The notes under the pieces are model-generated. The model did no database searches, was not told where the DNA came from, and was given only the letters and a program-made list of their open reading frames with translations. A program made the translations under genes and the position numbers. Below are positions 1 through 9,050 of a stretch of DNA of 64,000 nucleotides, piece after piece. Each line of letters begins with the position of its first letter. Positions within the stretch are counted from its first letter, which is position 1. Source of the stretch: Prauserella marina (lineage in GTDB: Bacteria > Actinomycetota > Actinomycetes > Mycobacteriales > Pseudonocardiaceae); the NCBI RefSeq assembly GCF_002240355.1, contig NZ_CP016353.1:2902501-2966500 (forward strand). The letters are read 5' to 3'.

Positions 1-2
1 TC

Positions 3-422
3 GCCACGATCCAACTGGCGGGCGGCGGATTTCTGGTCTTCGCCGGAGTCGCGTTCCTCCGCTCGAAAACACGGATCGACCTCGGGCACGACCTGAACAC
101 AGAGCCGACGACGTGGCTGAGGAACTGCGGACTCGGTATCGCGTCCGGGCTGCTCAACCCAAAGAACGCGCTGTTCTACGTCAGTCTCGCCGCCGCCGTA
201 TCCGCTGCCGCGCCGCTGGAACGGGTGCTCTACGGCGTCTGGATGTTCACCGTCGTCTTGGCCTGGGACGTCGTCGTCGCCGTCGCGCTCGGATCGAAAC
301 GCGCGCTCGCCAGGATGGGGCGTGTCCTGCCGTGGCTCACCAAGCTCGCCGGTGGTGTCCTCGTCGTGTTCGGTGGCGGCATGATCGTCGGCCTCGCCGT
401 TCGATACCTGCTTCAGGCGTGA
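3..422 (+). CDS. LysE/RhtB-family amino-acid exporter (5' end missing)
   Basis: The reading frame is open from the window edge to a TGA at 420-422, so the N-terminal part lies outside. About 139 residues are visible. They contain the family hallmark GLLNPKNALFYVSL followed by two hydrophobic helices, one near WMFTVVLAWDVVVAVAL and the C-terminal one near GGVLVVFGGGMIVGLAV. Proteins of this family export amino acids or homoserine-type metabolites across the cytoplasmic membrane. The substrate cannot be told from this fragment. The next gene on the same strand is an AraC regulator 70 bases downstream, but no link between them is visible. Confidence 0.85.
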   Translation, partial: ATIQLAGGGFLVFAGVAFLRSKTRIDLGHDLNTEPTTWLRNCGLGIASGLLNPKNALFYVSLAAAVSAAAPLERVLYGVWMFTVVLAWDVVVAVALGSKRALARMGRVLPWLTKLAGGVLVVFGGGMIVGLAVRYLLQA

Positions 423-492
423 GGGCGGAGTTGCCACGGTGACGTGACGTCGGTCCCGCTTCCATCGGGATCGCGGGCGATAATACGGCGAT

Positions 493-1296
493 ATGAGTGG
501 AAACCTCGCGATCGGGCACTGGGATGGCCGGTTGTCGTGGAGCCCGGGCAGGCTGACCTACGTGGGATCGGGCGGGCCCGCCGACGTCCATCGCCACCAC
601 GCGGTTCAGCTGGTCGTGTCCTACGACGGCTGCTTTGAACTCGATGTCGAGGGCCGGACAAGCCGTCCGCGTGCCGCGGTGATTCCCAGCGGAGCGCGGC
701 ACTCGGTCGATACCAGCGGCAGGCACGTCGCACTCGTGCTGATCGAGCCGTCCGGTCCGGCGGGCGACGGAATCGCCAGGCGTGCGGCCGAACTCGCCGA
801 CCGCGAGCTCGCCGTACCCAGCGGGACACCGCCCGAGCGACCGGAGCTGATCCCGGTGTTCACTGATCGCCTGTTGCGGATCGCCGGGCTCTCACCGGGC
901 GGGGAGGCCGGCCGTCCACTGTCGCCACCCGTTGCCGCCGCGGTGGACTACCTCGATCACGCGCTGGTTGGCCGGAGGCGGCCCAGCCTGCGCGAAGCGG
1001 CGCGGGCTGCCCACCTCTCCGAGTCCCGGCTCACGCATGTGTTCTCCGCGGAGGTGGGCCTCCCGTTTCGTCGCTTCGTGCTCTGGCTCCGGCTGCGTCA
1101 CGCCGCCCGTGCCCTGGCGGAGGTGGACACACTCACCGAGGCCGCTGTCGCCGCCGGGTTCAGTGACCTGGCCCATTTCAGCCGTGTCTGCAGGGAGACG
1201 TTCGGGGTCAGCCCGTCCGCGGTCACCCGCATGGAGCTGGCGGCCGACGACCGATGGGCAGCCGCAACGTTCAAGCCATCCGGCGCCGGCGCTTAG
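493..1296 (+). CDS. AraC-family transcriptional regulator
   Basis: The protein has 267 residues. An N-terminal cupin-like sensor half carries an HRHHAVQLV stretch near residue 34. The C-terminal half has the two helix-turn-helix motifs of the AraC family: SLREAARAAHLSESRLTHVF near residue 165 and TEAAVAAGFSDLAHFSRVCR near 215, ending with FGVSPSAV. It should be a DNA-binding activator or repressor of unknown target. It stands 70 bases after the exporter fragment and 12 bases before a DUF2867 gene on the same strand, so it could be co-transcribed with that gene. No operator is obvious. Confidence 0.85.
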   Translation: MSGNLAIGHWDGRLSWSPGRLTYVGSGGPADVHRHHAVQLVVSYDGCFELDVEGRTSRPRAAVIPSGARHSVDTSGRHVALVLIEPSGPAGDGIARRAAELADRELAVPSGTPPERPELIPVFTDRLLRIAGLSPGGEAGRPLSPPVAAAVDYLDHALVGRRRPSLREAARAAHLSESRLTHVFSAEVGLPFRRFVLWLRLRHAARALAEVDTLTEAAVAAGFSDLAHFSRVCRETFGVSPSAVTRMELAADDRWAAATFKPSGAGA

Positions 1297-1308
1297 TACC
1301 GTTGCCCG

Positions 1309-1851
1309 ATGACGCAGCGCCGACCGGTGGTACGGGCGCATCGGGTGGAGATTCCCGGACGCATCCGCGCCGCTGACACCGTTGCCGACCCGGACTACAC
1401 CTGGGCCTGCGAACTCACGGCCGCCGACGGTGACGATCGTACGGCGGTGCAGTGGGCGCGAGCCGTTTTCGAAGGCGCGCCGCGTCCGCTGCGCTGGTTC
1501 ATGCTCGCCGGATGGCTCGGCGTGCTGCGCCTGCGTCCCGGTCCGCGGTCGGATCCGGACCTCGTCTTCGGCTGGGAGATTCTGTCCGCCAGTCCTGGCC
1601 GGGCGACGCTCGGCATCGACGGGACGGCCTTCACCACCCATCTCGTGGTCGATGTCCAGGGACCCCGCGTCGTCCACGCCACCTTCGTGCGCTTCGAACG
1701 CCGCCGGGCGAAGATACTGTGGACCGTCTGTGATCCGGTGCACCGGCTGACGATCACCTATCTGATGAACCGCGCGGCACGAGCCGCCGCGACCGCCGAT
1801 TCCGACGAGCCGCGCCGCCGTGCTGGTGACGAGACATCGACCCCTGAGTGA
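1309..1851 (+). CDS. DUF2867-family protein
   Basis: The protein has 180 residues and resembles the DUF2867 family, small actinobacterial proteins with a START/SRPBCC-like pattern (DLVFGWEIL, then TTHLVVDVQGPRVVHATFVRF). It has no signal peptide or transmembrane segment. Its biochemical function is not known. It starts 12 bases after the AraC gene, suggesting one transcription unit, and ends 45 bases from the convergent cation exchanger gene. Confidence 0.7.
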   Translation: MTQRRPVVRAHRVEIPGRIRAADTVADPDYTWACELTAADGDDRTAVQWARAVFEGAPRPLRWFMLAGWLGVLRLRPGPRSDPDLVFGWEILSASPGRATLGIDGTAFTTHLVVDVQGPRVVHATFVRFERRRAKILWTVCDPVHRLTITYLMNRAARAAATADSDEPRRRAGDETSTPE

Positions 1852-1896
1852 ATTCACCAGTCCATAGTGGATTCCCGGGTGTGGCGCGGTTGCTGG

Positions 1897-2925
1897 TCAG
1901 ACGGCGAGGGTGGCGACCGTGGCCAGGTAGATGCCGATCAGCACGACGCCGTCGAATCCCAGCCGCCACCAACCCTTGCGCTGGCGGACGAGCAGGCCGC
2001 CGAGCAGGACCGCCGTCATGAGCAAGGCCGAGGTGGTGAGGAAAAGCTGGTCCGTGCTCGCGGCGTGGAATAGGGAACCGCCCGCGTAGAAGATGTCGCC
2101 GATGACGAGGTTGAGCGCGTCGAGGCTGTTTCCGCCGATGATGGCGGCCACCGCAAGTGTCACGGCGCCGCGGCGGACGGCCGCGATCGCGGTGACGGTT
2201 TCGGGTAGCGCGTTGATCAGGCCCATGAACACCGCGCCGACCATGCCCGTGCTCAGCCCGGTTGCCGAGACCAGGCTGTCGGCGGCGTGGGCGACGGCCC
2301 AGCCGCCGATCACCACGACGCTCGCGATGGCGATGAACTCCATCCACAACGTGCGGGTACGGCGCTGGTTCAGGTGGCCGTCCTCGTCCGGCTCGTCCGG
2401 CTGGGTCTCGGTCGTGGTGACGGGGCGCCACAACGGTGACCGTTGGCCGCGGATCAGATGCAGCCCGCCCAGATAGAAGACGATCATGACACCCGAGGCG
2501 GGGTGCACGCCGGCGATGGTGACCTCCGGGCTGAACGACGCGAGCAACGCGATGCTCAGAAGCACGATCAGCAAGCAGCCGAAGAAGAGATTACCGGGCG
2601 AGGCAGCCGCGTGTTCGAGATTCACGTGCCGGTAGGCGGCGTCAGCGACCACGATGGCCAATGTCTGGGCGGCGATGCCACCGACAGCGTTGCCGTAGGC
2701 CAGTTCGGGTTGGTTCTCGGCGGCACTGACACCCGTCATGACGATGCCGGACAGCGAGGTGGCGAGCCCGAAGAACACGGCACCGAAGAGCGCTTCGCCC
2801 CAGCCTGTCCGGTCGGCCAGCGTGTCGCCCAGTGAGGCCAGCCGGACGCTGCACAACACCGTCAGCAGCGCGGCGAACACGAACACCGCGATTGACCAGC
2901 CGAGCGGCCACTGTTGCGCCAACAC
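1897..2925 (-). CDS. Sodium/calcium exchanger-like membrane protein
   Basis: The 342-residue integral membrane protein has about ten hydrophobic segments and the two-repeat layout of the CaCA cation antiporter superfamily. The second repeat shows the typical acidic motif (LPETVTAI) followed by GGNSLDALNLVIGD. The first repeat reads ATSLSGIVMTG, where a Glu would be expected, so the two halves are not equally conserved. An acidic linker (QPDEPDEDG) separates the halves. The GTG start at 2925 follows a GAAGGGG ribosome site. The role is probably export of Ca2+ or another cation; the ion is not certain. It is divergent from the sugar operon. Confidence 0.75.
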   Translation of the reverse strand: MLAQQWPLGWSIAVFVFAALLTVLCSVRLASLGDTLADRTGWGEALFGAVFFGLATSLSGIVMTGVSAAENQPELAYGNAVGGIAAQTLAIVVADAAYRHVNLEHAAASPGNLFFGCLLIVLLSIALLASFSPEVTIAGVHPASGVMIVFYLGGLHLIRGQRSPLWRPVTTTETQPDEPDEDGHLNQRRTRTLWMEFIAIASVVVIGGWAVAHAADSLVSATGLSTGMVGAVFMGLINALPETVTAIAAVRRGAVTLAVAAIIGGNSLDALNLVIGDIFYAGGSLFHAASTDQLFLTTSALLMTAVLLGGLLVRQRKGWWRLGFDGVVLIGIYLATVATLAV

Positions 2926-3085
2926 CGCGCGCGCGTGCCCCCTTCAACCGTCCGGCAGAGCAGGTCGTATCCCGAATACCCGCACTCCCGGCGGCTCAAG
3001 CATCCACGCGACAGCCGAGATCCGCGAAGCGACTCCGTACCCCCGGTGGACTCGCTGGCAGGTCGCCTCGATCGATCCAGTACTC

Positions 3086-3132
3086 ATTAATTAATAATTA
3101 ATATTGACGAGCTGAGGTGCGCGGGCGAGACT
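3086..3132 (+). promoter_or_regulatory. Promoter and AT-rich dyad of the galactonate operon
   Basis: An AT-rich island in otherwise GC-rich DNA holds a perfect dyad, ATTAATT-AAT-AATTAAT (3086-3102). It abuts a -35-like TTGACG at 3104-3109, with a weak -10 candidate GAGACT at 3127-3132. It lies upstream of the first transporter gene, whose ATG at 3204 has a GAGGAG ribosome site. The dyad is a plausible operator for the FadR-type regulator encoded within the operon, but this is inference. Confidence 0.45.
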
Positions 3133-3203
3133 GACAGCCACCACGGACCCGGTGCGCGCACGGGGTCAGCGGATCGGACAGTGGATCGACGAGGAGAGAA
3201 CTG

Positions 3204-4196
3204 ATGGGCGCAATGGGGCGTCGTGGCCGGGCGGGCCTGGCGCTGCTGGCGGTCGTACTGCTCGGACTGGTCGCGGGGTGTAGCGGCAAGGTCGGTGAGA
3301 ACGGCCGGTTCGGCGTCGTCTACATGGACGCGCAGGGCTTCTACGCCGGTGTCAGGGTCGGCATGCAGCAGGAAGCCGATTCGCTCGGCCGGTCACCGCA
3401 ACTGCTCCAGCTCAACGCGCAGGGCGACGCCTCGAAGGAAAGCACCTTCATCGACCAGGTCAGCGCCGCCAAGGTGGACGCCCTGATCCTGTCGCCGGCC
3501 TCGGCGACCGCGTCGGTGCCCGCGATCGAACTCGCGCATTCCTCCGGAATCCCGGTCATCTGTTACAACACCTGCATCGCCGAGGAAAAGGCGCGTCAGT
3601 ACGTCTCCGCCTATGTGCTCGGCGATCCGCACCGGTTCGGCGGACTGCTCGGTGAGCGGGCCGCGGAGTACTTCCAGTCCGTCGGCAACCAGAACCCGAA
3701 GATCGCCGTCGTGAACTGCGAGTTCGTCGAGGTCTGCATCGACCGCAGGGAAGGCTTCGAGCAGGCGCTGAACGAGAAGCTGCCCGGCGCGACGATCGTG
3801 GCCAACCAGGAGGGCGCGACCATCGACGAGGCGGTGGACGTCGCCGAGCGCATCCTCACCGCCCACCCCGACATCGACGCCTTCTACGGCGAGGCCGGTG
3901 GCGCCACGATGGGCGCCGTCCGCGCCGTGCAGGCCAGGAACAAGGTCGGCCAGACCGTGGTCTTCGGTAGCGACATGTCCACGGAGGCCGCGCAGGCGCT
4001 CGCCGCCGGCGACGTGCTCAAGGGGGTCGTCGACATCTCCGGCATCGAGGTGGGCAAGCTCGCGGCGAAAGCGGCCGACCAGGTGCGCTCCGGCGAACTG
4101 ACCGAGTACACGGTCGTTCCCGCGCCGGTCGACCTCTACGCGACTTCCCAGCAGGCCGAGGACTGGCTGCGCGCGCATCCGGACGGTGTTCCGTGA
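3204..4196 (+). CDS. Sugar ABC transporter substrate-binding lipoprotein
   Basis: The 330-residue protein starts with a lipoprotein signal peptide (lipobox LVAGC, acylated Cys 26). A RbsB-type periplasmic-binding fold follows, with GVVYMDAQGFYAGVRVGMQ at the start of lobe 1, DALILSPASATA, IPVICYNT and the hinge region GEAGGATMGAVRAV. It should capture a monosaccharide outside the membrane and deliver it to the permease at 5771-6775. It is the first gene of a compact plus-strand operon; the downstream genes suggest galactose or a galactonate-related sugar as substrate. Confidence 0.85.
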   Translation: MGAMGRRGRAGLALLAVVLLGLVAGCSGKVGENGRFGVVYMDAQGFYAGVRVGMQQEADSLGRSPQLLQLNAQGDASKESTFIDQVSAAKVDALILSPASATASVPAIELAHSSGIPVICYNTCIAEEKARQYVSAYVLGDPHRFGGLLGERAAEYFQSVGNQNPKIAVVNCEFVEVCIDRREGFEQALNEKLPGATIVANQEGATIDEAVDVAERILTAHPDIDAFYGEAGGATMGAVRAVQARNKVGQTVVFGSDMSTEAAQALAAGDVLKGVVDISGIEVGKLAAKAADQVRSGELTEYTVVPAPVDLYATSQQAEDWLRAHPDGVP

Positions 4197-4243
4197 GCAC
4201 CGCGCACCGTCAAGACCGAACGCCAGCCAGTGAAGGAGAAGCC

Positions 4244-5743
4244 GTGTCCGGCGAACCGGCCGTCATCGTGGTCGACGGCGTCACCAAGCACTATCCCGGC
4301 GTGCGCGCGCTCACCGACGCGAGCCTGACCATCCGGCGGGGCGAGGTCCGCGCACTGCTCGGCCGCAACGGTGCGGGAAAGTCGACGCTGATCAGGGTAC
4401 TGTCCGGAGTGGAGCGTCCAGACACCGGAAGTGTCGTGGTGGCTGGAGAAAAACTGGCGGGCGGCGGAGTCCGCAGAGCGGCCGAGCTCGGCATCAACAC
4501 GGTGCACCAGGAACTGAGCCTTGTCGGCGAGCTGAGCGTCGCGGAAAACCTCTACCTCGGCCGCTGGCCCCGGCGGGGCGGCACCATCGACTACGCCGCG
4601 ATGCGCGCCGGCGCGGCCGAGGTGTTCGACCGGCTCGGTCTCGACATCGATCCGGAAGCCCCGGTCGGCTCACTGTCGCTGGCGACAAGGCAGCTCGTGG
4701 AGATCTGCCGCGCCGTACGCGAACAACCCACCCTGCTCATCCTCGACGAGCCCACGAGCGCGCTGGCCGCCGCGGAGGTCGACGTCGTGCTCGACACCGT
4801 CACCCGCATCGCCTCGGCCGGTGTCGCCGTGCTCTACGTCAGCCACCGGCTTGAGGAGATCCGCCGGATCGCCCACAGCGCCACCATCATGCGCGACGGG
4901 CGGGTCGTGGACACCGTGGACGTCGCGGAGGCGGACACGGCGAGCATCGTGTCGCTGATGCTCGGCGACGCCGCGAGGGCGGCCGAACGCCCGCCGGAGC
5001 GCGCCGTCGATCGCACGGTCACTCCTCTGCTGTCAGTGCGCGGGCTGGCCGTTCCGCCCAAGGCGCTCGACGTGTCCTTCGATCTCTATCCCGGCGAGGT
5101 CCTCGGCCTCGGCGGGCTGATGGGTTCCGGCCGCACGGAGGTGCTGAGGGCGCTCGCGGGATTCACCCCGGCGGCCAACGGCGAGATCAGCGTCGCGGGC
5201 AAGCGCGTCGCGCATCCGAGCGCCGCCACGATGAAACGGCTCGGTGTGGGCATGACGCCGGAAGACCGCAAGGACGAGGGTGTCGTTCCGCTGCTCGGCG
5301 TCGACGAGAACCTCGTTCTGTCCAAATTCGACAGTGTCAGCTCGGGACCGACGGTGCTGCCCGGCAAGGTGCGGCGCGCCGCGGGGAAGCTGATCTCCCG
5401 GCTCTCGATCGCCACCGCGTCCACGCGCACTCCCATCGTGAACCTCAGCGGTGGCAACCAGCAGAAGGCCGTGATCGGCCGCTGGCTGCACGCGGGCAGC
5501 CGGATATTGCTGCTCGACGAACCGACCCGTGGTGTCGACGTACAGGCCAAGGCGGAGATCTACCGGCTGGTGCGGGAACTCGCCGACACCGGAGCCGGGA
5601 TCGTGTTCGTCTCCGGCGAACTGGAGGAACTGCCGCTGGTGTGCGATCGGGTGCTGGCCCTGCGGGAGGGCCGCGTCGCCGACGAGCTCACCGGGCCAGA
5701 GGTGACCACCGATTCCGTGCTCTCCGCCGCGATGGCGGCCTGA
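4244..5743 (+). CDS. Sugar ABC transporter ATP-binding protein (RbsA type)
   Basis: This is the tandem-domain ATPase of a CUT2 sugar importer. The first domain has Walker A GRNGAGKST (about residues 40-48), a degenerate signature LSLATRQ and Walker B LLILDEPTSAL. The second domain has the canonical signature LSGGNQQK and Walker B ILLLDEPTRGVDV, with a non-canonical first P-loop (GLMGSGRTE), as usual for RbsA proteins. I chose the GTG at 4244 because GAAGGAG lies just upstream and the resulting 499 residues match the family length. An in-frame GTG at 4193 overlapping the previous gene would add 17 residues. Confidence 0.9.
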   Translation: MSGEPAVIVVDGVTKHYPGVRALTDASLTIRRGEVRALLGRNGAGKSTLIRVLSGVERPDTGSVVVAGEKLAGGGVRRAAELGINTVHQELSLVGELSVAENLYLGRWPRRGGTIDYAAMRAGAAEVFDRLGLDIDPEAPVGSLSLATRQLVEICRAVREQPTLLILDEPTSALAAAEVDVVLDTVTRIASAGVAVLYVSHRLEEIRRIAHSATIMRDGRVVDTVDVAEADTASIVSLMLGDAARAAERPPERAVDRTVTPLLSVRGLAVPPKALDVSFDLYPGEVLGLGGLMGSGRTEVLRALAGFTPAANGEISVAGKRVAHPSAATMKRLGVGMTPEDRKDEGVVPLLGVDENLVLSKFDSVSSGPTVLPGKVRRAAGKLISRLSIATASTRTPIVNLSGGNQQKAVIGRWLHAGSRILLLDEPTRGVDVQAKAEIYRLVRELADTGAGIVFVSGELEELPLVCDRVLALREGRVADELTGPEVTTDSVLSAAMAA

Positions 5744-5770
5744 CAAACGCAAGAGACGACAGGAACGACA

Positions 5771-6775
5771 ATGACCGTTACCCAGACGAAGCCGGAGCAG
5801 CGTGGCCGCGGCGGCGGCAGGTTCCTCGCGGGGCGCTCGCTCAACGAGATCGGCCTGATCGCGGCGATCGTGGTGCTCTACGTGGTGCTCGGCAGCACGG
5901 CGGCGGGTTTCCTCAGCCTGGACAACCAGCTCGGCATGCTGCGCGACGCCGCGACCGTCGGTATCGCCGCGTGGGGCGTCACGCTGGTGATCATCGCGGG
6001 CGAGATCGACATCAGCATCGGCCCCGCCGTGGCGTTCGCGTCGGTGCTGGTCGCCAAGGGCGCCGCGGAATGGGGGCTCGGCATCGGCCTCTCGGTGCTG
6101 GTCACCCTCGCCGCGGGGGCGGCGTGGGGCGCGCTCGCCGGATGGCTGCGGGCCCGCTTCGAGGTTCCCTCCTTCATCGCGACGCTGGGCATCTGGAGCG
6201 CGCTGGGCGGGCTCGGGCTCTACCTGACCGACGCGCTTCCCGTCGTGCTTCCGGAGAGCGGGCTTTTCGACGTGCTCGGAGGCAGCGTCCTCGGCATCCC
6301 CACTCCCGCGATCGTCATGGTGGTGCTGTTCTTCGTCTTCGCCTACGTCGCCCGCTACACCGGGTACGGCCGCTCGGTCTACGCCGTCGGCGGCAACGCG
6401 CCCGCCGCGCGCATGGCCGGGATCAACCTTTCCAGGGTGCGGGTCCTGCTGTTCGCGACCACCGGCCTGCTTTCGGCCATCACCGGCGTACTGCTGGCCG
6501 CGCGGCTGGGATCAGGCAACGGTGGCGCGGCCTCCGGCCTTGAGTTCGACGTCATCGCCGCGGTGGTCATCGGCGGCACCGCGCTCGCCGGTGGTCGCGG
6601 CACGCTGCTCGGCACGCTGCTCGGCGTCGCGTTCATCACCGTGATCAGCAATGGGCTCGTCCTGCTCGGGGTGAACTCGTTCCTGCAAAACGTCGTGCGG
6701 GGCGTGATCATCGTGGTGGCGGTGCTGGTGAACGTCGTGATCACCAAGCGGGCTCGCGCCACGAGGGAGACCTGA
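5771..6775 (+). CDS. Sugar ABC transporter permease (RbsC type)
   Basis: The 334-residue polytopic membrane protein has the BPD_transp_2 features of ribose-type importers. These include GEIDISIGPAVAFASVLVAK after the first helices, and the conserved cytoplasmic loop running from VYAVGGNAPAARMAGI to DVIAAVVIGGTALAGGRGT. It forms the transmembrane channel for the binding protein and ATPase encoded upstream. Its stop codon overlaps an ATG of the next frame, so the dehydrogenase that follows is in the same transcript. Confidence 0.9.
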   Translation: MTVTQTKPEQRGRGGGRFLAGRSLNEIGLIAAIVVLYVVLGSTAAGFLSLDNQLGMLRDAATVGIAAWGVTLVIIAGEIDISIGPAVAFASVLVAKGAAEWGLGIGLSVLVTLAAGAAWGALAGWLRARFEVPSFIATLGIWSALGGLGLYLTDALPVVLPESGLFDVLGGSVLGIPTPAIVMVVLFFVFAYVARYTGYGRSVYAVGGNAPAARMAGINLSRVRVLLFATTGLLSAITGVLLAARLGSGNGGAASGLEFDVIAAVVIGGTALAGGRGTLLGTLLGVAFITVISNGLVLLGVNSFLQNVVRGVIIVVAVLVNVVITKRARATRET

Positions 6776-6792
6776 TGCGAGAGGAGACGGTC

Positions 6793-7860
6793 ATGCGGGG
6801 GGTGTACCTGCCAGGTGACTCGACCGCCGTGCTGCGGGAGCTGCCGGTGCCGGAGCCAGGGCCGGGACAGGTGCTCGTCGAGGTCGGCGCATCGGGGATC
6901 TGCGGTTCCGACATCGGCTACATCTACCACGAGCACAAAGGACACCGTGGCGTCGAAGGCGCCGCGTACCAGGGAGTGGTCTCGGGGCACGAACCGTCCG
7001 GCCGGATCGTCGCCGCCGGCAACGGCTGCACCCGCTTCGGGGTGGACGACAGGGTGATCGTCTACCACATCGCGGGCTGCGGTCTGTGTGACAACTGCCG
7101 TGGCGGGTACTTCATCAGCTGTACGTCGCCGCGGCGGCAGTCCTACGGCTGGCAGCGCGACGGCGGGCACGCCAGGTACCTGCTGGCCGAGGAATCGACG
7201 TGTGTCCCTCTCCCTGACCGATTGTCCTATGTGGATGGCGCGCTCATCGCGTGTGGGTTCGGTACCGCCTACGAAGGATTGCGGCGGATCGGCGTGAACG
7301 GCGACGGTGACCTGCTGGTCGTCGGACTCGGCCCGGTGGGACTTGCCGCGGCCATGATCGGCAAGGGTATGGGAGCCCGCAAGGTGATCGGCGTCGAGGT
7401 CTCGCCGCGGCGCCGGGAATGGGCAGGCTCGCTCGGGGTGTTCGACGCGACGGTGGCGCCGGCAGGCGACGCGGAGGCCACGGCGGGGCTCGTCGCCGAC
7501 GCGCTCGGCGCGCGGGGCGCGGCCACCACCATCGACTGCTCCGGTTCGCGCGCGGGCCGGTCCACCGCCATCGCGGGTGCCGCCGAATGGGGCAGGGTCT
7601 CGCTCGTCGGCGAAGGTGGCACGCTGGAAACCGAGGTGTCGGATGCCTTGCTGCACAAGCAACTGACCCTCTACGCGTCGTGGGTGACGTCGCTGACCGC
7701 GATGACCACACTGGCCACCAACCTGGCGCGCTGGGGCCTGCGGCCCGAGGGCGTGGTCAGCGACCGCTTCCCGCTCGCGGAGGCGGACGCCGCCTACCGG
7801 CTCGCGGCCGGTGCCAGCGCGGGAAAGGTGGTCTTGCTTCCCTCGGAGTCACTGTCGTGA
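6793..7860 (+). CDS. Zinc-dependent alcohol dehydrogenase family protein
   Basis: This medium-chain dehydrogenase has catalytic-zinc residues in ASGICGSD and GHEPSG, a structural-zinc loop CGLCDNCRGGYFISC, and the NAD(P) fold VVGLGPVGLAAA. I chose the ATG at 6793 because a GAGAGGAG ribosome site precedes it. An ATG at 6775 overlapping the permease stop would add six residues. The protein probably oxidises a sugar or polyol hydroxyl. Its place in the operon suggests it converts a galactose derivative, but the exact substrate is unknown. Its stop overlaps the GTG start of the next gene. Confidence 0.8.
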   Translation: MRGVYLPGDSTAVLRELPVPEPGPGQVLVEVGASGICGSDIGYIYHEHKGHRGVEGAAYQGVVSGHEPSGRIVAAGNGCTRFGVDDRVIVYHIAGCGLCDNCRGGYFISCTSPRRQSYGWQRDGGHARYLLAEESTCVPLPDRLSYVDGALIACGFGTAYEGLRRIGVNGDGDLLVVGLGPVGLAAAMIGKGMGARKVIGVEVSPRRREWAGSLGVFDATVAPAGDAEATAGLVADALGARGAATTIDCSGSRAGRSTAIAGAAEWGRVSLVGEGGTLETEVSDALLHKQLTLYASWVTSLTAMTTLATNLARWGLRPEGVVSDRFPLAEADAAYRLAAGASAGKVVLLPSESLS

Positions 7861-9050
7861 CCGGCGTACCGCGCGTCGAACGTCAGGAAGGGCCGGAGGT
7901 GCTGTGGCTGGACAACGGCATCCTGCGGCTCGGCCTGGTTCCCTCGCTCGGCGGAAGACTGCTTTCGCTGCGGCTACTGTCCGATCAGGACGGAAGGGAA
8001 CTGTTGTGGCGTAACGACGACCTTCTCACCGACGACCTGACACCCAGGAACGGGCACGAACCGGAACCGCACGCCGGAAATCTCGGCGACTGGGTCAACT
8101 ACGGTGGCGACAAGACCTGGCCCGCACCGCAGGGCTGGGACGGCGCGGGCCAGTGGGCTGGGCCGCCCGACCCCGTGCTCGATTCGGGGCGCTACGCCGC
8201 AACGGTCGAACACGACACCGCCGCCGCGGCGGTCACCCTGCGAAGCGGCGACGATCCGCGTACCGGACTGCGGCTGACCCGCCGGTTCATCCTGCGCGCG
8301 CACCACTGTGGGTACCGGCTGGAGATCACCGCGCACAACACGAGCGCGCGACCCGTGCGCTGGGCACTGTGGAACGTCACCCAACTCGCGGCCGAAGGTT
8401 CAGGCGGAACAATGGTGGCGGGTCCGCCGCGGGTGACCAGGTTGCTGTCCGGAACCGGATTCCCCGACTGGACGGAGCTTCCGGGCGACCGGGTGCTCGT
8501 TCCGCACCAGGACGTCGTCGGCAAACTCGGGTTTCCCTCCGCCACCGGATGGCTGGCCCATATGGGCGCGGGCGCGACCCTCACCCAGTTCTTCACCGTC
8601 GACGCCGGGGCGGAGTACCCGGACCAGGGGTCACGGGCCGAGGTGTGGCTGGAGTGCCCGCTTCCGGCGCCGCTCGCGGAACTGGGCGACCTCGATCCTC
8701 CCGCGCGGATCGTGGAATGCGAGGTGCTCGGGCCACTGACCACACTCCAGCCGGGCGAGTCGACCACACTGCGGCTGGATTGCGCCGTCACACCGGGCAC
8801 CGCGATGGTGCACGACGTCACGAGGGCCGGGCACTGGACCCGGCCCGCCACGATCCGGTACGGCAGGCTGACCGGTGAGTTCGTCGCCTACCGGGACGGT
8901 GTGCTCACGGCAGGCCCGCGTGAGATCGGGGTACGCGCGGGAGAAACGGTGCTGCTAGACATTCCGGTGACCGGGGTGCCGGAACTGGAACTGATCGATG
9001 GCACAGGGGAACAAGTTCTCGCCGCGACGGTACGGGAGGAAGGGCGATGA
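7857..9050 (+). CDS. DUF4380-type, aldose-epimerase-like protein
   Basis: The 397-residue protein starts at the GTG that overlaps the stop of the dehydrogenase. Its beginning (VLWLDNGILRLGLVPSLGGRLLSL) and overall beta-rich pattern match DUF4380, a family with a galactose-mutarotase-like sandwich fold. It has no signal peptide. A role in sugar mutarotation or glycoside binding is plausible because it sits inside a sugar operon, but no catalytic activity is established. The gene overlaps the following SDR gene by four bases. Confidence 0.65.
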   Translation: MTGVPRVERQEGPEVLWLDNGILRLGLVPSLGGRLLSLRLLSDQDGRELLWRNDDLLTDDLTPRNGHEPEPHAGNLGDWVNYGGDKTWPAPQGWDGAGQWAGPPDPVLDSGRYAATVEHDTAAAAVTLRSGDDPRTGLRLTRRFILRAHHCGYRLEITAHNTSARPVRWALWNVTQLAAEGSGGTMVAGPPRVTRLLSGTGFPDWTELPGDRVLVPHQDVVGKLGFPSATGWLAHMGAGATLTQFFTVDAGAEYPDQGSRAEVWLECPLPAPLAELGDLDPPARIVECEVLGPLTTLQPGESTTLRLDCAVTPGTAMVHDVTRAGHWTRPATIRYGRLTGEFVAYRDGVLTAGPREIGVRAGETVLLDIPVTGVPELELIDGTGEQVLAATVREEGR

